A DNA stretch of 64,000 nt from Methanocaldococcus fervens AG86 (lineage in GTDB: Archaea > AGJL01 > Methanococci > Methanococcales > Methanocaldococcaceae): the NCBI RefSeq assembly GCF_000023985.1, contig NC_013156.1, forward strand, positions 856,363-920,362, written 5' to 3'. Of this stretch, positions 9,347 to 18,689 are shown in pieces; within the stretch, counting starts at the first letter, position 1, and every line of letters begins with the position of its first letter. The translations under genes were made by a program, and so were the position numbers. Below the pieces are notes generated by a model. It saw nothing but the letters and a program-made list of their open reading frames with translations, was not told where the DNA came from and ran no database searches.

Positions 9347-10086
9347 GCTTCCAAATTTAAACAAACTTTTTTAAAACCATAATCTTTAAATTTTTTTACA
9401 ATTTTATCTTTTTTTCTGAGTATTTCATCAAATCCACTTTCAATTTCAATAACTGCAATATCTTTATGATCTCTAACTCTTATAGCCCCATTTACATAAT
9501 TTCTTAAAAATTCTTCCAATTCTTCAATCTTTTTTAAATCTTCAATTGAAATTTCTCTATTAAATTCAAATCTCGTCAATAAACATGTTTCCTTTGGAGG
9601 GATGTTGATATTTAGTTCTTTAGCTATATTTAAAATATCTTTTTTACCAATTTTAAAATCCACAAATGGAGAGATTACATTAAATTCTTCTTTAGCTTTT
9701 AATCCAGGCCTATCCTCAAATAAATCATCGTAATTAGTTCCATCTACAACAAAATCGTATTTATATTTTTCTTTCTCTTTATTTAATATATCAAAAAACA
9801 TTTTTTTGCATAAATAACATCTTTCTGGAACATTTTTAATGATTTTATTAACTTCAACAACTTTTAAATTTAAGCCATATTTTTCTGCGTTTGTAATTGC
9901 ATTATTTAAAGCCCATTCTGAAATATAAGGAGTTTTTATAAAAACACATAGAGTTTCAGTGATTTCAGATAACAATATAGATAAAAGTAAGCTGTCTATT
10001 CCTCCAGAATAGGCAACAATAACTCTTTTGTTTTCAAATTTCTTTTTGAGGTTATTTTTCAATTTATTTAATAAAGGCTGTTTCAA
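9340..10086 (-). CDS. LarE-like PP-loop ATPase / sulfur transferase family
   Basis: A 248-residue ATP-pyrophosphatase of the ExsB/LarE type (TIGR00268-like). The PP-loop is VAYSGGIDSLLLS near residue 24, and other family marks are RCYLCKKMFFDIL, GTNYDDLFEDRPG and KETCLLTRFEF. Bacterial LarE gives sulfur from a cysteine to build the nickel-pincer nucleotide; the two Cys of CYLC and the Cys of ETCLL would be the candidates here. No larB, larC or larA lies nearby, so the archaeal role is open. The start is probably the TTG at 10086, four bases after GGTGAT. No ATG fits. Confidence 0.75.
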   Translation of the reverse strand: MKQPLLNKLKNNLKKKFENKRVIVAYSGGIDSLLLSILLSEITETLCVFIKTPYISEWALNNAITNAEKYGLNLKVVEVNKIIKNVPERCYLCKKMFFDILNKEKEKYKYDFVVDGTNYDDLFEDRPGLKAKEEFNVISPFVDFKIGKKDILNIAKELNINIPPKETCLLTRFEFNREISIEDLKKIEELEEFLRNYVNGAIRVRDHKDIAVIEIESGFDEILRKKDKIVKKFKDYGFKKVCLNLEAY

Positions 10087-10173
10087 ATATATCACCAATT
10101 TTATGGTTTAAGTAAAACAAATTTTTTATTACAAAAATATAATAATGTTATCAAAAATTAAAATAGTGAGATT

Positions 10174-11472
10174 ATGATGGAAAAACTTAACGAAATAGAA
10201 AAAGTTACTAAGGCAATTAAAGAGAAAATATTGAACCACACTGGGTATATTAGAGTTATAACTCACCATGATACCGATGGGTTGAGTAGTGGAGGGATAT
10301 TAGCTAAAATGCTAATGAGAACAAACAAGTTGTTTCATTTAACTGTTGTTGAGCATTTATCAAAAGAAGTTATTGAAAAATTGGCTAAAGAAAATGAGGT
10401 AAATAGGCCACTTTTTATATTTGCAGATATGGGGAGTGGGCAGATAGAAGATATAATAAAGCATGACTTTAACGCTATAATATTGGATCATCATCCTCCA
10501 GTTGTAAAAGATAGCTTTGTTAATGAAAATATCATTCAGCTAAATCCTCACATCTTTGGAATAGATGGAGCGAGGGAAATAACAGCTAGTGGAGTTTGTT
10601 ATTTGGTAGCGAGAGAGTTTGGATACTATGATTTAAGCGTCTTAGCAATAGCTGGAATTATTGGGGACATGCAATACAATCCTCTTTTGGGATTAAATAA
10701 GTTTATAGTGAATGAGGCAAGGGAGTATAGATATATCAAAATAATTAGCGATATAATCTATAACATATACAACGTAGAAATTTATAAGGCAATTGCATAT
10801 TGCACTAAACCATATATTCCAGAGTTAGCCTCTGAAGTAAAGGCATTTAAGTTTTTAAAAGAGATTGGCATCGATCCAAATAAAAAAGAATTAGACGAAG
10901 CTGATAGAAAAAAGCTTTTATCTGCAATAATCTTCAAATATCCAAAAATTGAAAATTTAATAATTGATAGGTATTTAATTGAGCATAAGGTTAAAGATGC
11001 GTTTTTATTGTCTGAAATGTTGAATGCAGTTGGCAGAAATGGATTGTTTGCAGTTGGTATTGGGATATGCTTAGAGGATGATGAGTGTATAAAAATTGGT
11101 AATGAGGTCTTATGGGAGTATAAAAAGAATTTAGTTAATGAGCTTAAAAATGTCAAACTAAAAAAATTAAATAATATTTATTACTTTGAAGGTAAAAAAG
11201 GAATGATTGGTGTTATTGCCTCAATATTGGTTGAGGATAAACCAGTTATTGGATACCATATTGAAGGAGATATAGCCAAGTTCTCTGCAAGAGGAAATAA
11301 AGAGCTCGTAAATAGGGGTTTAAATTTAAGTGTGGCTATGGCAGTTGCAAAAGAATTTGGTGGTAACGGAGGAGGGCATAACGTTGCCTCTGGAGCCGTA
11401 GTCCCAAAAGATAAAGTGAAAGAGTTTTTAAAGAGAGTAGATGAGATTATTGGAGAACAATTGAGCAAATAA
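10174..11472 (+). CDS. DHH-family phosphoesterase (RecJ-like)
   Basis: A 432-residue protein of the archaeal RecJ-like family, single-strand exonucleases or nanoRNases. The metal motifs are visible: VITHHDTDGLSSGGI near residue 29, FADMGSG, LDHHPP and IAGIIGDM. The C-terminal DHHA1 domain ends with NGGGHNVASGAVVP, the GGGH motif. M. jannaschii has two such proteins, and this position matches the one upstream of nrdD (MJ0831). The start follows GTGAGATT. Role in DNA repair or RNA turnover is inferred from family knowledge. Confidence 0.87.
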   Translation: MMEKLNEIEKVTKAIKEKILNHTGYIRVITHHDTDGLSSGGILAKMLMRTNKLFHLTVVEHLSKEVIEKLAKENEVNRPLFIFADMGSGQIEDIIKHDFNAIILDHHPPVVKDSFVNENIIQLNPHIFGIDGAREITASGVCYLVAREFGYYDLSVLAIAGIIGDMQYNPLLGLNKFIVNEAREYRYIKIISDIIYNIYNVEIYKAIAYCTKPYIPELASEVKAFKFLKEIGIDPNKKELDEADRKKLLSAIIFKYPKIENLIIDRYLIEHKVKDAFLLSEMLNAVGRNGLFAVGIGICLEDDECIKIGNEVLWEYKKNLVNELKNVKLKKLNNIYYFEGKKGMIGVIASILVEDKPVIGYHIEGDIAKFSARGNKELVNRGLNLSVAMAVAKEFGGNGGGHNVASGAVVPKDKVKEFLKRVDEIIGEQLSK

Positions 11473-11555
11473 AAAATAGATTAACTAAATTAATCGTTAC
11501 TGATATTTCAACATAATAAATCAATATAAATCGTTATTTAGTTTAATAAAGACAT

Positions 11556-11720
11556 CTCTACCATTTATATACTATTTTAAAAGATTATCGCACTTATTTA
11601 AAGTATTTAAAATGAATTCGTTCCGTTATCTTTATATGTTATTACTGAGAAAGTAAATACGATTTCAATGTCAATATGGTAGAGCAAACATAAGCTTATA
11701 TAAACTTCATCTACTCTTTT
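11556..11720 (+). promoter_or_regulatory. nrdD upstream region with several TATA-like boxes
   Basis: The 258-base spacer before nrdD contains TTTATATAC (11564), CTTTATATG (11631) and CTTATATAAAC (11695). The last lies about 35 bases before the start and is the best promoter. A 9-base inverted pair, CTCTACCAT at 11556 and ATGGTAGAG at 11676, brackets the earlier TATA boxes and could be an operator, though it is short enough to be chance. Confidence 0.4.
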
Positions 11721-11730
11721 GGGTGATTAA

Positions 11731-14025
11731 ATGATAAGTATTAAAGATTTTACCGCAAAAGCTACGGAATTCTACGTAATAAAAAGGAATAGGAAAAAGG
11801 AGAAATTTGATATAAACAAATTGGCTAAATCCTTAATAAATAGTGGGGTAAATTATAACGACTTAGATCAAATAATATCTGAAGTTACCACTAAAATTTA
11901 CAATGGAATATCTACTGATGAACTAAAAGACATTGTTTATAATGTTTTGAAAAAAATAGATAAAGATGTGGCTGAAAATTACAGGAGAGGGGTTATATTA
12001 AAAGTTAGAACATCAGAAAAAGAATTTGAACCGTTTAATAAAGAAAAAATAGTAAAAGCATTGATTAGAGAAGCTGGAGCAGATAAAGAAACAGCTCAAA
12101 AGATAGCTGATGAGGTAGAGAGGGAGCTAAAAAAATTGAAGGTTAAATATTTAACTGCACCAATGATTAGAGAGATTGTTAATTACAAACTAATAGAATA
12201 TGGATTTGAAGATTTAAGGCATAAACACACAAGGTTGGGAATGCCCGTCTATGATATAACCAAGCTAATAAAAAGCGGTTCGAGGGAAAACGCCAATCTA
12301 ATGTATAATCCAGAATCAATTCACAAATGGGTTGCTGACGAAACAATGAAACAATATGCATTATTGGCGATATTTCCAAAGCATATAGCCGATGCCCATA
12401 TAAAGGGAGATATACACTTACATGATTTGGAGTATGGAGCAACAAGACCTGTTTGCTTGCAACATGATTTAAGGCCATTCTTTAAATATGGTTTAAAGGT
12501 TGATGGAACTGGGTTGCATACAAGCGTTTCAAAACCAGCAAAGCATCCTGAGGTAGCTATTCAGCATGCAGCAAAGGTAATGATGGCTTCCCAGACAAAT
12601 ATGAGTGGAGGGCAGAGTATAGATGAATTTAACGTTTGGCTTGCTCCTTATGTTAGAGGGTTGAGTTATGAAAGGATAAAACAGTTAATGCAGATGTTCA
12701 TCTATGAATTAAATCAAATGTATGTGGCAAGAGGAGGACAGGTTATATTTAGTAGTATAAACTGCGAATTAGAAATTCCAGAGTTTTTAAAGGATAAACC
12801 AGCTGTAGTAGCAGGAACTACAAGAGGAACTTATGAAGAGTATGAGGAAGAGGCAAGATTGATTTTAGAAGCTTTAGTTGATGTGATGATGGAAGGAGAT
12901 GCAATGGGAAAACCATTCCTATTTCCAAACTTTATAATTAAGTTGAGAGAAAATGCTTTTAAAGATGAAAATAAAGAACTTATGTATAAAATACACAAAT
13001 TATCAGCTAAATTTGGAACTCCTTACTTTATAAACATGCTTCCTGAGTGGCAGGAAGTAAATACAAACGCAATGGGTTGTAGAACAAGATTAACATCCAA
13101 TTGGACAGGAAATCCAGAAATTGATACCTTAAGAACTGGAAACATGCAATGGTATACTTTGAATTTGCCAAGAATTGCCTATGAAGCTGATGGAGATGAC
13201 GATAGATTGTTTGAAATTTTAGAAGAGAGGTTAGAGTTATTAAAAGAGGCTTTATTAATAAAACATGAAATTACCTTAGAAAGGTTGTATGTAGATGGAT
13301 TAATGCCATTCCTAACCCAGAAGTTTGATGGAGAGCCATATTACAGGTATGACAATACTACAAAGACATTTGGTTTTGTTGGTTTGAATGAGATGCTTAA
13401 ATATCATTTAGGTGAGGAGTTGCATGATTCAAAAGAGGCAGTTAAGTTTGGTGAGAGAGTTATTGGATTCATAAGGGAATACGCGGATAAGTTGAAGGAA
13501 GAGACTGGTTTAAGATTTACTGTTACACAAACACCAGCCGAATCTACTGCAGGAAGGTTTGCAAGGCTGGATTACAAATACTACAAAAATCAGGCTGAGA
13601 CTGTTGTTAGAGGAGATTTAAATGATGTTGAAACTTTATATTACACTAACTCATCCCATGTTAGGGTAGATGCTCCAATAACTTTAGGAGAAAAAGTTAA
13701 AATAGAGGAGAAGTTCCACCCTCTCTGTAATGGAGGGCATATAATGCATGTTTGGAATATCGAGAGTGCTGCAGATCCTGATGTGTTAATGAATATAACA
13801 AGGAAAATAACTAAAACAGATATTGGCTTTTGGACTTATACAAAAAATCTGAGTGTATGTAATAAATGTGGAGCTAGTGCTGGAGGGTTAAGAGATAGAT
13901 GTGTAAACTGTGGCTCTGAAGATGTTGCTAAGTTTAGTAGAATAACAGGATATTTACAAAATATTTCAAACTGGAATAAAGCTAAGCAAAAAGAGTTAGA
14001 AGATAGAAGATTGCCAAAAATCTAA
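11731..14025 (+). CDS. nrdD: Anaerobic ribonucleoside-triphosphate reductase, no intein
   Basis: Glycyl-radical enzyme that makes dNTPs under anaerobic conditions. The 764-residue protein has an N-terminal ATP-cone region (FDINKLAKSLINSG; a second one near residue 95) and the barrel core with HIKGDIHLHDLEYG, SGGQSIDEFN and NTNAMGCRTR. The C-terminal zinc site is CNKCGASAGGLRDRCVNCG, followed by the radical loop RITGYLQ with the radical glycine near residue 740. The familiar GK after the loop is AK here. M. jannaschii NrdD is known to hold two inteins; this copy is continuous. ATG follows GGGTGATTAA. The activase NrdG is not next door. Confidence 0.95.
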   Translation: MISIKDFTAKATEFYVIKRNRKKEKFDINKLAKSLINSGVNYNDLDQIISEVTTKIYNGISTDELKDIVYNVLKKIDKDVAENYRRGVILKVRTSEKEFEPFNKEKIVKALIREAGADKETAQKIADEVERELKKLKVKYLTAPMIREIVNYKLIEYGFEDLRHKHTRLGMPVYDITKLIKSGSRENANLMYNPESIHKWVADETMKQYALLAIFPKHIADAHIKGDIHLHDLEYGATRPVCLQHDLRPFFKYGLKVDGTGLHTSVSKPAKHPEVAIQHAAKVMMASQTNMSGGQSIDEFNVWLAPYVRGLSYERIKQLMQMFIYELNQMYVARGGQVIFSSINCELEIPEFLKDKPAVVAGTTRGTYEEYEEEARLILEALVDVMMEGDAMGKPFLFPNFIIKLRENAFKDENKELMYKIHKLSAKFGTPYFINMLPEWQEVNTNAMGCRTRLTSNWTGNPEIDTLRTGNMQWYTLNLPRIAYEADGDDDRLFEILEERLELLKEALLIKHEITLERLYVDGLMPFLTQKFDGEPYYRYDNTTKTFGFVGLNEMLKYHLGEELHDSKEAVKFGERVIGFIREYADKLKEETGLRFTVTQTPAESTAGRFARLDYKYYKNQAETVVRGDLNDVETLYYTNSSHVRVDAPITLGEKVKIEEKFHPLCNGGHIMHVWNIESAADPDVLMNITRKITKTDIGFWTYTKNLSVCNKCGASAGGLRDRCVNCGSEDVAKFSRITGYLQNISNWNKAKQKELEDRRLPKI

Positions 14026-14042
14026 AATCTAACTTATTATTT

Positions 14043-14465
14043 TTATGAGTATATGGTAACGCTTATGATATCTTCACTAACTTTTTCTATTTTTACACCG
14101 ATTATCTTTGCTTCAGAAATCGTTGTATTTCCATTTAAAGCAATATCGGAACTGCAATTTGTTATAATGTTGAATTTAACATCGTCATTACGGTAGAAAC
14201 GTAAGACATTATTATTAGCTTCCCAATGTCCTGGAGGACATTTTATGTAAACAATTTTTGTGGTTCCTTCATCTGCTGCAGCTACTAAATCTATATTTTG
14301 CTTCATCTTAGATACTGCAGCATGTGCTAAACTCATAGAAGATATATCAACTGTTTTTTTTAAACCAAACATTCCTGGATAACCAACGGCAATAATAATC
14401 GCAAGTAAAACCGCTAAAAATAGTAAAGAAAATTCTAAGGATATCTGACCTTTTTTTCTAAGCAT
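14043..14465 (-). CDS. Class III signal-peptide pilin
   Basis: A 140-residue minor or major pilin. It starts MLRKKGQISLEFSLLFLAVLL: basic residues, then QISLEFSLL, the QxSxExxxL hallmark of archaeal type IV-like pilins cut before the Gln by the peptidase EppA. A 20-residue hydrophobic stretch that forms the filament core follows. The rest is a small beta-rich head with two Cys (IKCPPGHW, ITNCSSD). The ATG at 14465 is preferred over a longer reading that puts the motif too far inside. Last gene of the pilin operon whose peptidase lies at 17229-18251. Confidence 0.85.
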   Translation of the reverse strand: MLRKKGQISLEFSLLFLAVLLAIIIAVGYPGMFGLKKTVDISSMSLAHAAVSKMKQNIDLVAAADEGTTKIVYIKCPPGHWEANNNVLRFYRNDDVKFNIITNCSSDIALNGNTTISEAKIIGVKIEKVSEDIISVTIYS

Positions 14466-14488
14466 AAATATCCCCAAAATAATTATTG

Positions 14489-15631
14489 TTAGTTTTTCCA
14501 ATAAACCACATAGCCAAATTCTAAAGGCTTATCTGAGCTTGTTGTGAATACCATTGCTGGAACATCAACTTTTGTAAATAATTCAGAGTTATCTTCAACA
14601 TCCCAACCTAATTTTGGCATTAAAGGATCGTCAGGCGATAATTCAGCAGAGGTGTAAGATGTGTCTTTCATTTCATTATAATACATATTCTCATTACTCT
14701 CAGCTAATTTTTCATGTTTTTCAACCCATTTTGCATATGAATCAACCCATATATCTGTGTTGTATTCATCATATTTTAATTTTGAAAATCCATAGTAATT
14801 TTCCAAAATTATTGGAGCAGGTATTACCAAAGTTGTTGAACCACCTTCTTTTTTTTCCACATATCCAGTTACGTACAATTTAAAGTTATCAATTTCTATC
14901 CCCTCCCCAATCGCCCCTTTAAATATTTTCTTAAGATCTATTACTTTTATCTCGTTCAACACTGCTGGTTTATAAACCTCAAAACTCTCAGGTTCTTTAT
15001 CATTTTCAATGTAAGATTCAAAATCTCCTTCTATCTTTATTTTAACTGTAGCATATGGGGGTATCCAAAAACCTTTAACCCCATTTAGCGTTGTAATTTC
15101 TGTTTCAGGATATACTACCCTCCAACTTCCAGTGCTAAATGTATATGACTTTGTAGTTTTTTCACCATCACCCGTGATATTCGAAGATAGTGTAATATCT
15201 ACACTAGGAATTTTGTAATCAATTTTTGTTGTGTATGGTGATATTTCTAATGGCAAATCATAACTAATTTTGTCTAAAGTTCTGGGATTATTTATTATCC
15301 ACAATCTATCATCCCTTATCCACATATAATTTTCATACCCATAATAGTCGATTTTGTAGTCAATTGTCTCTTCCCTATTATCACAAATTGTATATGCGTC
15401 ACATTCCAACTCATCATCAGGAAACGCCACAAATATGGAGTAAGGGTAGCCATTAGTTAACTCTCCAGTGAGTTCGAATTTATATTTTATTTTAGCAAAA
15501 CCTTCTACATCTTCAGGATCGATGTCATAAGCATATTTGTCATCAATAAAATTAACTTCATAACAAGTAACAGCATTAAGACTATATAATATTATTAAAA
15601 TACAAATAAAGGGGGAATTAAATCTATTCAT
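14489..15631 (-). CDS. Exported protein of unknown function in the pilin operon
   Basis: I do not recognise the family. The 380-residue product begins MNRFNSPFICILIILYSLNAVTC, a Sec-type signal with likely cleavage near residue 23. The remainder is soluble, acidic and rich in Tyr and aromatic residues, with many short beta-type strands and no C-terminal membrane anchor. It starts eight bases inside the upstream gene (GGTGGTAATT before the ATG), so the two are translationally coupled. Position between two pilins suggests a pilus-associated or cell-surface component, which is inference. Confidence 0.75.
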   Translation of the reverse strand: MNRFNSPFICILIILYSLNAVTCYEVNFIDDKYAYDIDPEDVEGFAKIKYKFELTGELTNGYPYSIFVAFPDDELECDAYTICDNREETIDYKIDYYGYENYMWIRDDRLWIINNPRTLDKISYDLPLEISPYTTKIDYKIPSVDITLSSNITGDGEKTTKSYTFSTGSWRVVYPETEITTLNGVKGFWIPPYATVKIKIEGDFESYIENDKEPESFEVYKPAVLNEIKVIDLKKIFKGAIGEGIEIDNFKLYVTGYVEKKEGGSTTLVIPAPIILENYYGFSKLKYDEYNTDIWVDSYAKWVEKHEKLAESNENMYYNEMKDTSYTSAELSPDDPLMPKLGWDVEDNSELFTKVDVPAMVFTTSSDKPLEFGYVVYWKN

Positions 15632-16793
15632 AATTACCACCGTATTTTACCACAGATATAAACAGATTTTCTGTTTTTTCTTTAGCAAGGTTCTCTACAG
15701 AGTCTTCTGGAGCACGAATCACTACCAAATATTTAATACTATTATCCAATATCTGAGTTTCTTTTTCTAACTTATACAATCTAAATCCATAGTCACCAAA
15801 CATATTCACAATATCGTTATAGTCCAATCTTCCTATAACAGTCGCATGCAATACTCCTGGAAGGTTGTTTAATGAGTAATCAATATTTGAAGTTGCGGAT
15901 TTATCGATTTCATTTCCATATCTCGAAACACTGCTTTCAACGTTCTTACTTTCAGAATACTTCACATCTTTTATTATTAAATAAGCTGAATCTACTATTG
16001 CTGAGGTAATTAGAGTACCATTATTTTTATTGTAAATATTTATGATATTTCCACTTTTTGGGAATTCTGGCATTTGCTCTGGCGATAAAACCACTGAAAC
16101 TGCACTAAGTTCAGCTACTCTTTCAATTTTCAAGTCTTTTAGCTCGTTAATATTTGCAGTTTTTATATATCTCAAAATATAATCTCTGGTAACAAATTTC
16201 TTTTCTGATTTTAGATAGTAGTATTTGTCACCACTACTAAGGGTTCTTTCAATATTTTTTACTATGGTATTTCTCAAATCTGATTCTATATCAAGGCTAT
16301 TTATGATGCTATTTATCTCATCAATACTCTCTGCTGACTCTATTTTTAATACGGCATTTTGAGCATTTAAGCTCTGAATGTAATAATCTCCATAAGTATT
16401 TTTAATACTGTTAATAACTTCCTCCTTGTATGTTTTTAATTTTATGTACTCGTGAGCACTATCTAAAATTTTATCTATTTCTTCAGAACTCGTTGCACTA
16501 TTTATTTTTGAAATATAAAGGAGTTTTTCTTTGTCGTTTGGATAATCTTTGAATAACTCGTTAATCGTATTTTTAGCATTGGCTTTTTTGTCTTCCAATA
16601 ATTTTTTCTGCAATTCATACTCTTTTATCTTTTGCAATTGCATGTCTTTGTATATGTTGTACAATAAAAATCCGGAAGCTACAGTCAAAATTGCAATCAA
16701 CACAATCAACATAGCTCGTTTAAATTTCATTGTTTCTCCAATGGTTTTTTTACTTTTTTGTTTTAACGATTTAATTTTTGAAGCATCCACCAT
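15624..16793 (-). CDS. Membrane-anchored coiled-coil protein of unknown function in the pilin operon
   Basis: A 389-residue protein: about 27 basic cytoplasmic residues, one membrane segment (AMLIVLIAILTVASGFLLY, residues 28-46), then a Lys/Glu/Leu-rich coiled coil (residues 50-75). A long outer domain with repeated helix-type patterns (SINSATSSEEIDKIL, IESAESIDEINSII) follows, and the C-terminal part is beta-rich. No pilin motif is present. ATG follows GGTGATTAT. Sits between two pilin genes and overlaps the next gene by eight bases. It could be an assembly or anchoring factor; I cannot assign it. Confidence 0.75.
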   Translation of the reverse strand: MVDASKIKSLKQKSKKTIGETMKFKRAMLIVLIAILTVASGFLLYNIYKDMQLQKIKEYELQKKLLEDKKANAKNTINELFKDYPNDKEKLLYISKINSATSSEEIDKILDSAHEYIKLKTYKEEVINSIKNTYGDYYIQSLNAQNAVLKIESAESIDEINSIINSLDIESDLRNTIVKNIERTLSSGDKYYYLKSEKKFVTRDYILRYIKTANINELKDLKIERVAELSAVSVVLSPEQMPEFPKSGNIINIYNKNNGTLITSAIVDSAYLIIKDVKYSESKNVESSVSRYGNEIDKSATSNIDYSLNNLPGVLHATVIGRLDYNDIVNMFGDYGFRLYKLEKETQILDNSIKYLVVIRAPEDSVENLAKEKTENLFISVVKYGGNYE

Positions 16794-16826
16794 ATAATCA
16801 CCTTAATTGATAATAAAGAACAAATT

Positions 16827-17216
16827 TTAAGGGTTTATTATTATGTTGTATTTGTCTTTATTTGTATTTGTGGTGTTGTAGATATAGCCTATAACAAAAT
16901 TTTTTATCTCTTGAGTAATATAAGGCTTTGGAGAAAGGTAGATATATATAGTTTTTTTATCGTCTGACCACGAAATTCCCCCATATATTATAGTTATATT
17001 TGGATTCATTCCATTGTATCCAGAATTTGCCAAAATTATGGCATTTTTTGCTGCATTTTCTACATCATTTATAACTAGATCATCTTCCGATAGATTCTGT
17101 GAGAGATAGAGACTAATTGTCACGAGGGATGTTAAAAGTATTGCAAAGAATAAAAATGAGAATTCTAAAGATATTTGAGCTTTTTTTAAACCTATTAGTT
17201 TAGTCTTAAGTTTCAT
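16827..17216 (-). CDS. Class III signal-peptide pilin
   Basis: A 129-residue pilin starting MKLKTKLIGLKKAQISLEFS: basic leader, cut site before Gln, QISLEFSFL motif and a hydrophobic stretch (LFFAILLTSLVTISLYL). The leader is longer (13 residues) than in the pilin at 14043-14465. The head domain is about 90 residues without Cys. The ATG after GTGATTGTT is used. Immediately downstream (12 bases) of the peptidase gene expected to process it. Confidence 0.85.
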   Translation of the reverse strand: MKLKTKLIGLKKAQISLEFSFLFFAILLTSLVTISLYLSQNLSEDDLVINDVENAAKNAIILANSGYNGMNPNITIIYGGISWSDDKKTIYIYLSPKPYITQEIKNFVIGYIYNTTNTNKDKYNIIINP

Positions 17217-17228
17217 AACAATCACATT

Positions 17229-18251
17229 TTATATTATAGAGAATGATATCAACATCAATGTTATCAAATAACCAACAACAACAAATGGAACAAACGGATA
17301 TGTCTTTATAACATTTAAACTATCAGGAATTTTCCCCTCCCTGTGAAGTCTTTTTATTTTTTCGATATCTTCTTTGGAAAGCCCTTCACCATCGGTTAAT
17401 ATTATTTCTTTTTCATCTTTTTTAATTTCATGTTCTAATAGAAATTTTATCCTTTTCATAATATTTAAATTTTTTACTTCAACATTATTATCCTTACCTA
17501 TAATTATTACATCCCTTAGAATATCCCCCTCCTCTAACTCTTCAACAGATTTTTTATCTGAGGTTTCCACTCCCGTAAGGGCGTAAATCACTACAGATAT
17601 TAGTATTATCTCGCAAAGGTATATTATTGAGGTTACCAATATATTGTAATTAATAAAGTAAGATGTATCAAAGATATAAAGGAATATCAAATAAACTGGG
17701 AAGAGATACCCTAATTTTTTTGTATAATCCTTATACTTTGGAAACTTTCTTGAAATAAATATGGAAATTATAATATAAGTCCACACAACTATTGAAGCGT
17801 ATGGAATTTTGTAGATATTTATGAAATAGTATAAAATGCCAATAATCATAGTTAAATAACATGCTGAAGGTAGTATATCTCTCCAATACCTGATTAAAAT
17901 CTTAAACATTGGAAAAATTGCAGCAATAAACATACTTATTGCTATTAAGTAAAGGATGTATTTTGGAATATAAAATACAAAAGAATTTGGATATGCAAAA
18001 ATAGGAGCTAAGGCTGTGAATAGCTTAACATCTCCTCCCCCCATCCCTATACTTAATATTAAGCATAAAATAAAAGTGGAGAAGAATGCAACAATAGCAT
18101 CAAATCCAAAATAATAATAGCCAACAGCTAAATTCATTATAATCATGGCGATTGTATATTTATGTGGAATAATCCTCTCTCCAATATCCGTGATAGATGC
18201 CAAAATAAGTAAAATAAAATTAACAATATAAACTATGCCCAATAAATCCAC
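17229..18251 (-). CDS. eppA: Prepilin peptidase EppA-like
   Basis: Aspartic protease of the type IV prepilin peptidase family that removes the class III leader from QxSxExxxL pilins. The 340-residue protein has at least eight hydrophobic segments. The first catalytic Asp lies in SITDIGERIIPHK near residue 22, and the second in the GxGD motif as LSIGMGGGDVKLFTALAP near residue 71. A cytoplasmic insert of about 70 charged residues (SDKKSVEELEEGDILRD onward) precedes the last membrane segment. Starts with GTG after GGTGAAATT. EppA of Methanococcus maripaludis does this job for pilins but not archaellins. First gene of the five-gene pilin operon. Confidence 0.85.
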   Translation of the reverse strand: MDLLGIVYIVNFILLILASITDIGERIIPHKYTIAMIIMNLAVGYYYFGFDAIVAFFSTFILCLILSIGMGGGDVKLFTALAPIFAYPNSFVFYIPKYILYLIAISMFIAAIFPMFKILIRYWRDILPSACYLTMIIGILYYFINIYKIPYASIVVWTYIIISIFISRKFPKYKDYTKKLGYLFPVYLIFLYIFDTSYFINYNILVTSIIYLCEIILISVVIYALTGVETSDKKSVEELEEGDILRDVIIIGKDNNVEVKNLNIMKRIKFLLEHEIKKDEKEIILTDGEGLSKEDIEKIKRLHREGKIPDSLNVIKTYPFVPFVVVGYLITLMLISFSII

Positions 18252-18255
18252 AATT

Positions 18256-18615
18256 TCACCTATTTGGATACTTATCTTTAACTTTTTCCTTTATTTCTAA
18301 CATCAACTCATGATTATCCAAAAATTCTATAGCCTCATCAATACTTTTGTCTTTAGTTAATTCCAAAATCTCTTTTAAAATTTCAGTTGCCACTTCTTCC
18401 CTATGAACCCAAAAACAATTCATACAACTCCAAACTTTAGTTCCATCTTTTCTTTCAACATACTCCCCTAACTCCTCATCCTCACATGGATAAAAAGGGC
18501 AAAAACACCATAAGCAAACTTGACCATCAAAATGGCATGGATAATATTCACAATTTCTATTTGCTCCACAAACTTCTAAAACCTTCTTTAAGTGGTTTTT
18601 GGCGAGTTCAATCAT
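18256..18615 (-). CDS. Cysteine-rich small-domain protein (PF04071-like)
   Basis: 119 residues with ten Cys, clustered as CGANRNCEYYPCHFDGQVC, CFCPFYPC and CMNCFWVHR, the pattern of the archaeal cysteine-rich small domain. It probably binds metal or an Fe-S cluster; the biochemical role is not known to me. ATG at 18615 follows GGTGTTGTTT. It ends five bases before the eppA start, so it may be transcribed with the pilin operon, although the function looks unrelated. Confidence 0.75.
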   Translation of the reverse strand: MIELAKNHLKKVLEVCGANRNCEYYPCHFDGQVCLWCFCPFYPCEDEELGEYVERKDGTKVWSCMNCFWVHREEVATEILKEILELTKDKSIDEAIEFLDNHELMLEIKEKVKDKYPNR

Positions 18616-18689
18616 AAACAACACCTTTAAATAGAGATAATTATTATTTTATCTTTTAAGATGTATTTAAAAGTTTAGGAGGGACTTTG

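Noticed and set aside
11556-11684. Nine-base inverted pair before nrdD as an NrdR box
   Set aside because: Archaeal genomes of this type are not known to me to use NrdR boxes, the arms are 111 bases apart, and nine bases can match by chance.
13934-14025. NrdD radical loop damaged because GK is AK
   Set aside because: The glycine-radical residue in RITGYL and the zinc site are intact; the changed residue lies outside the radical position.
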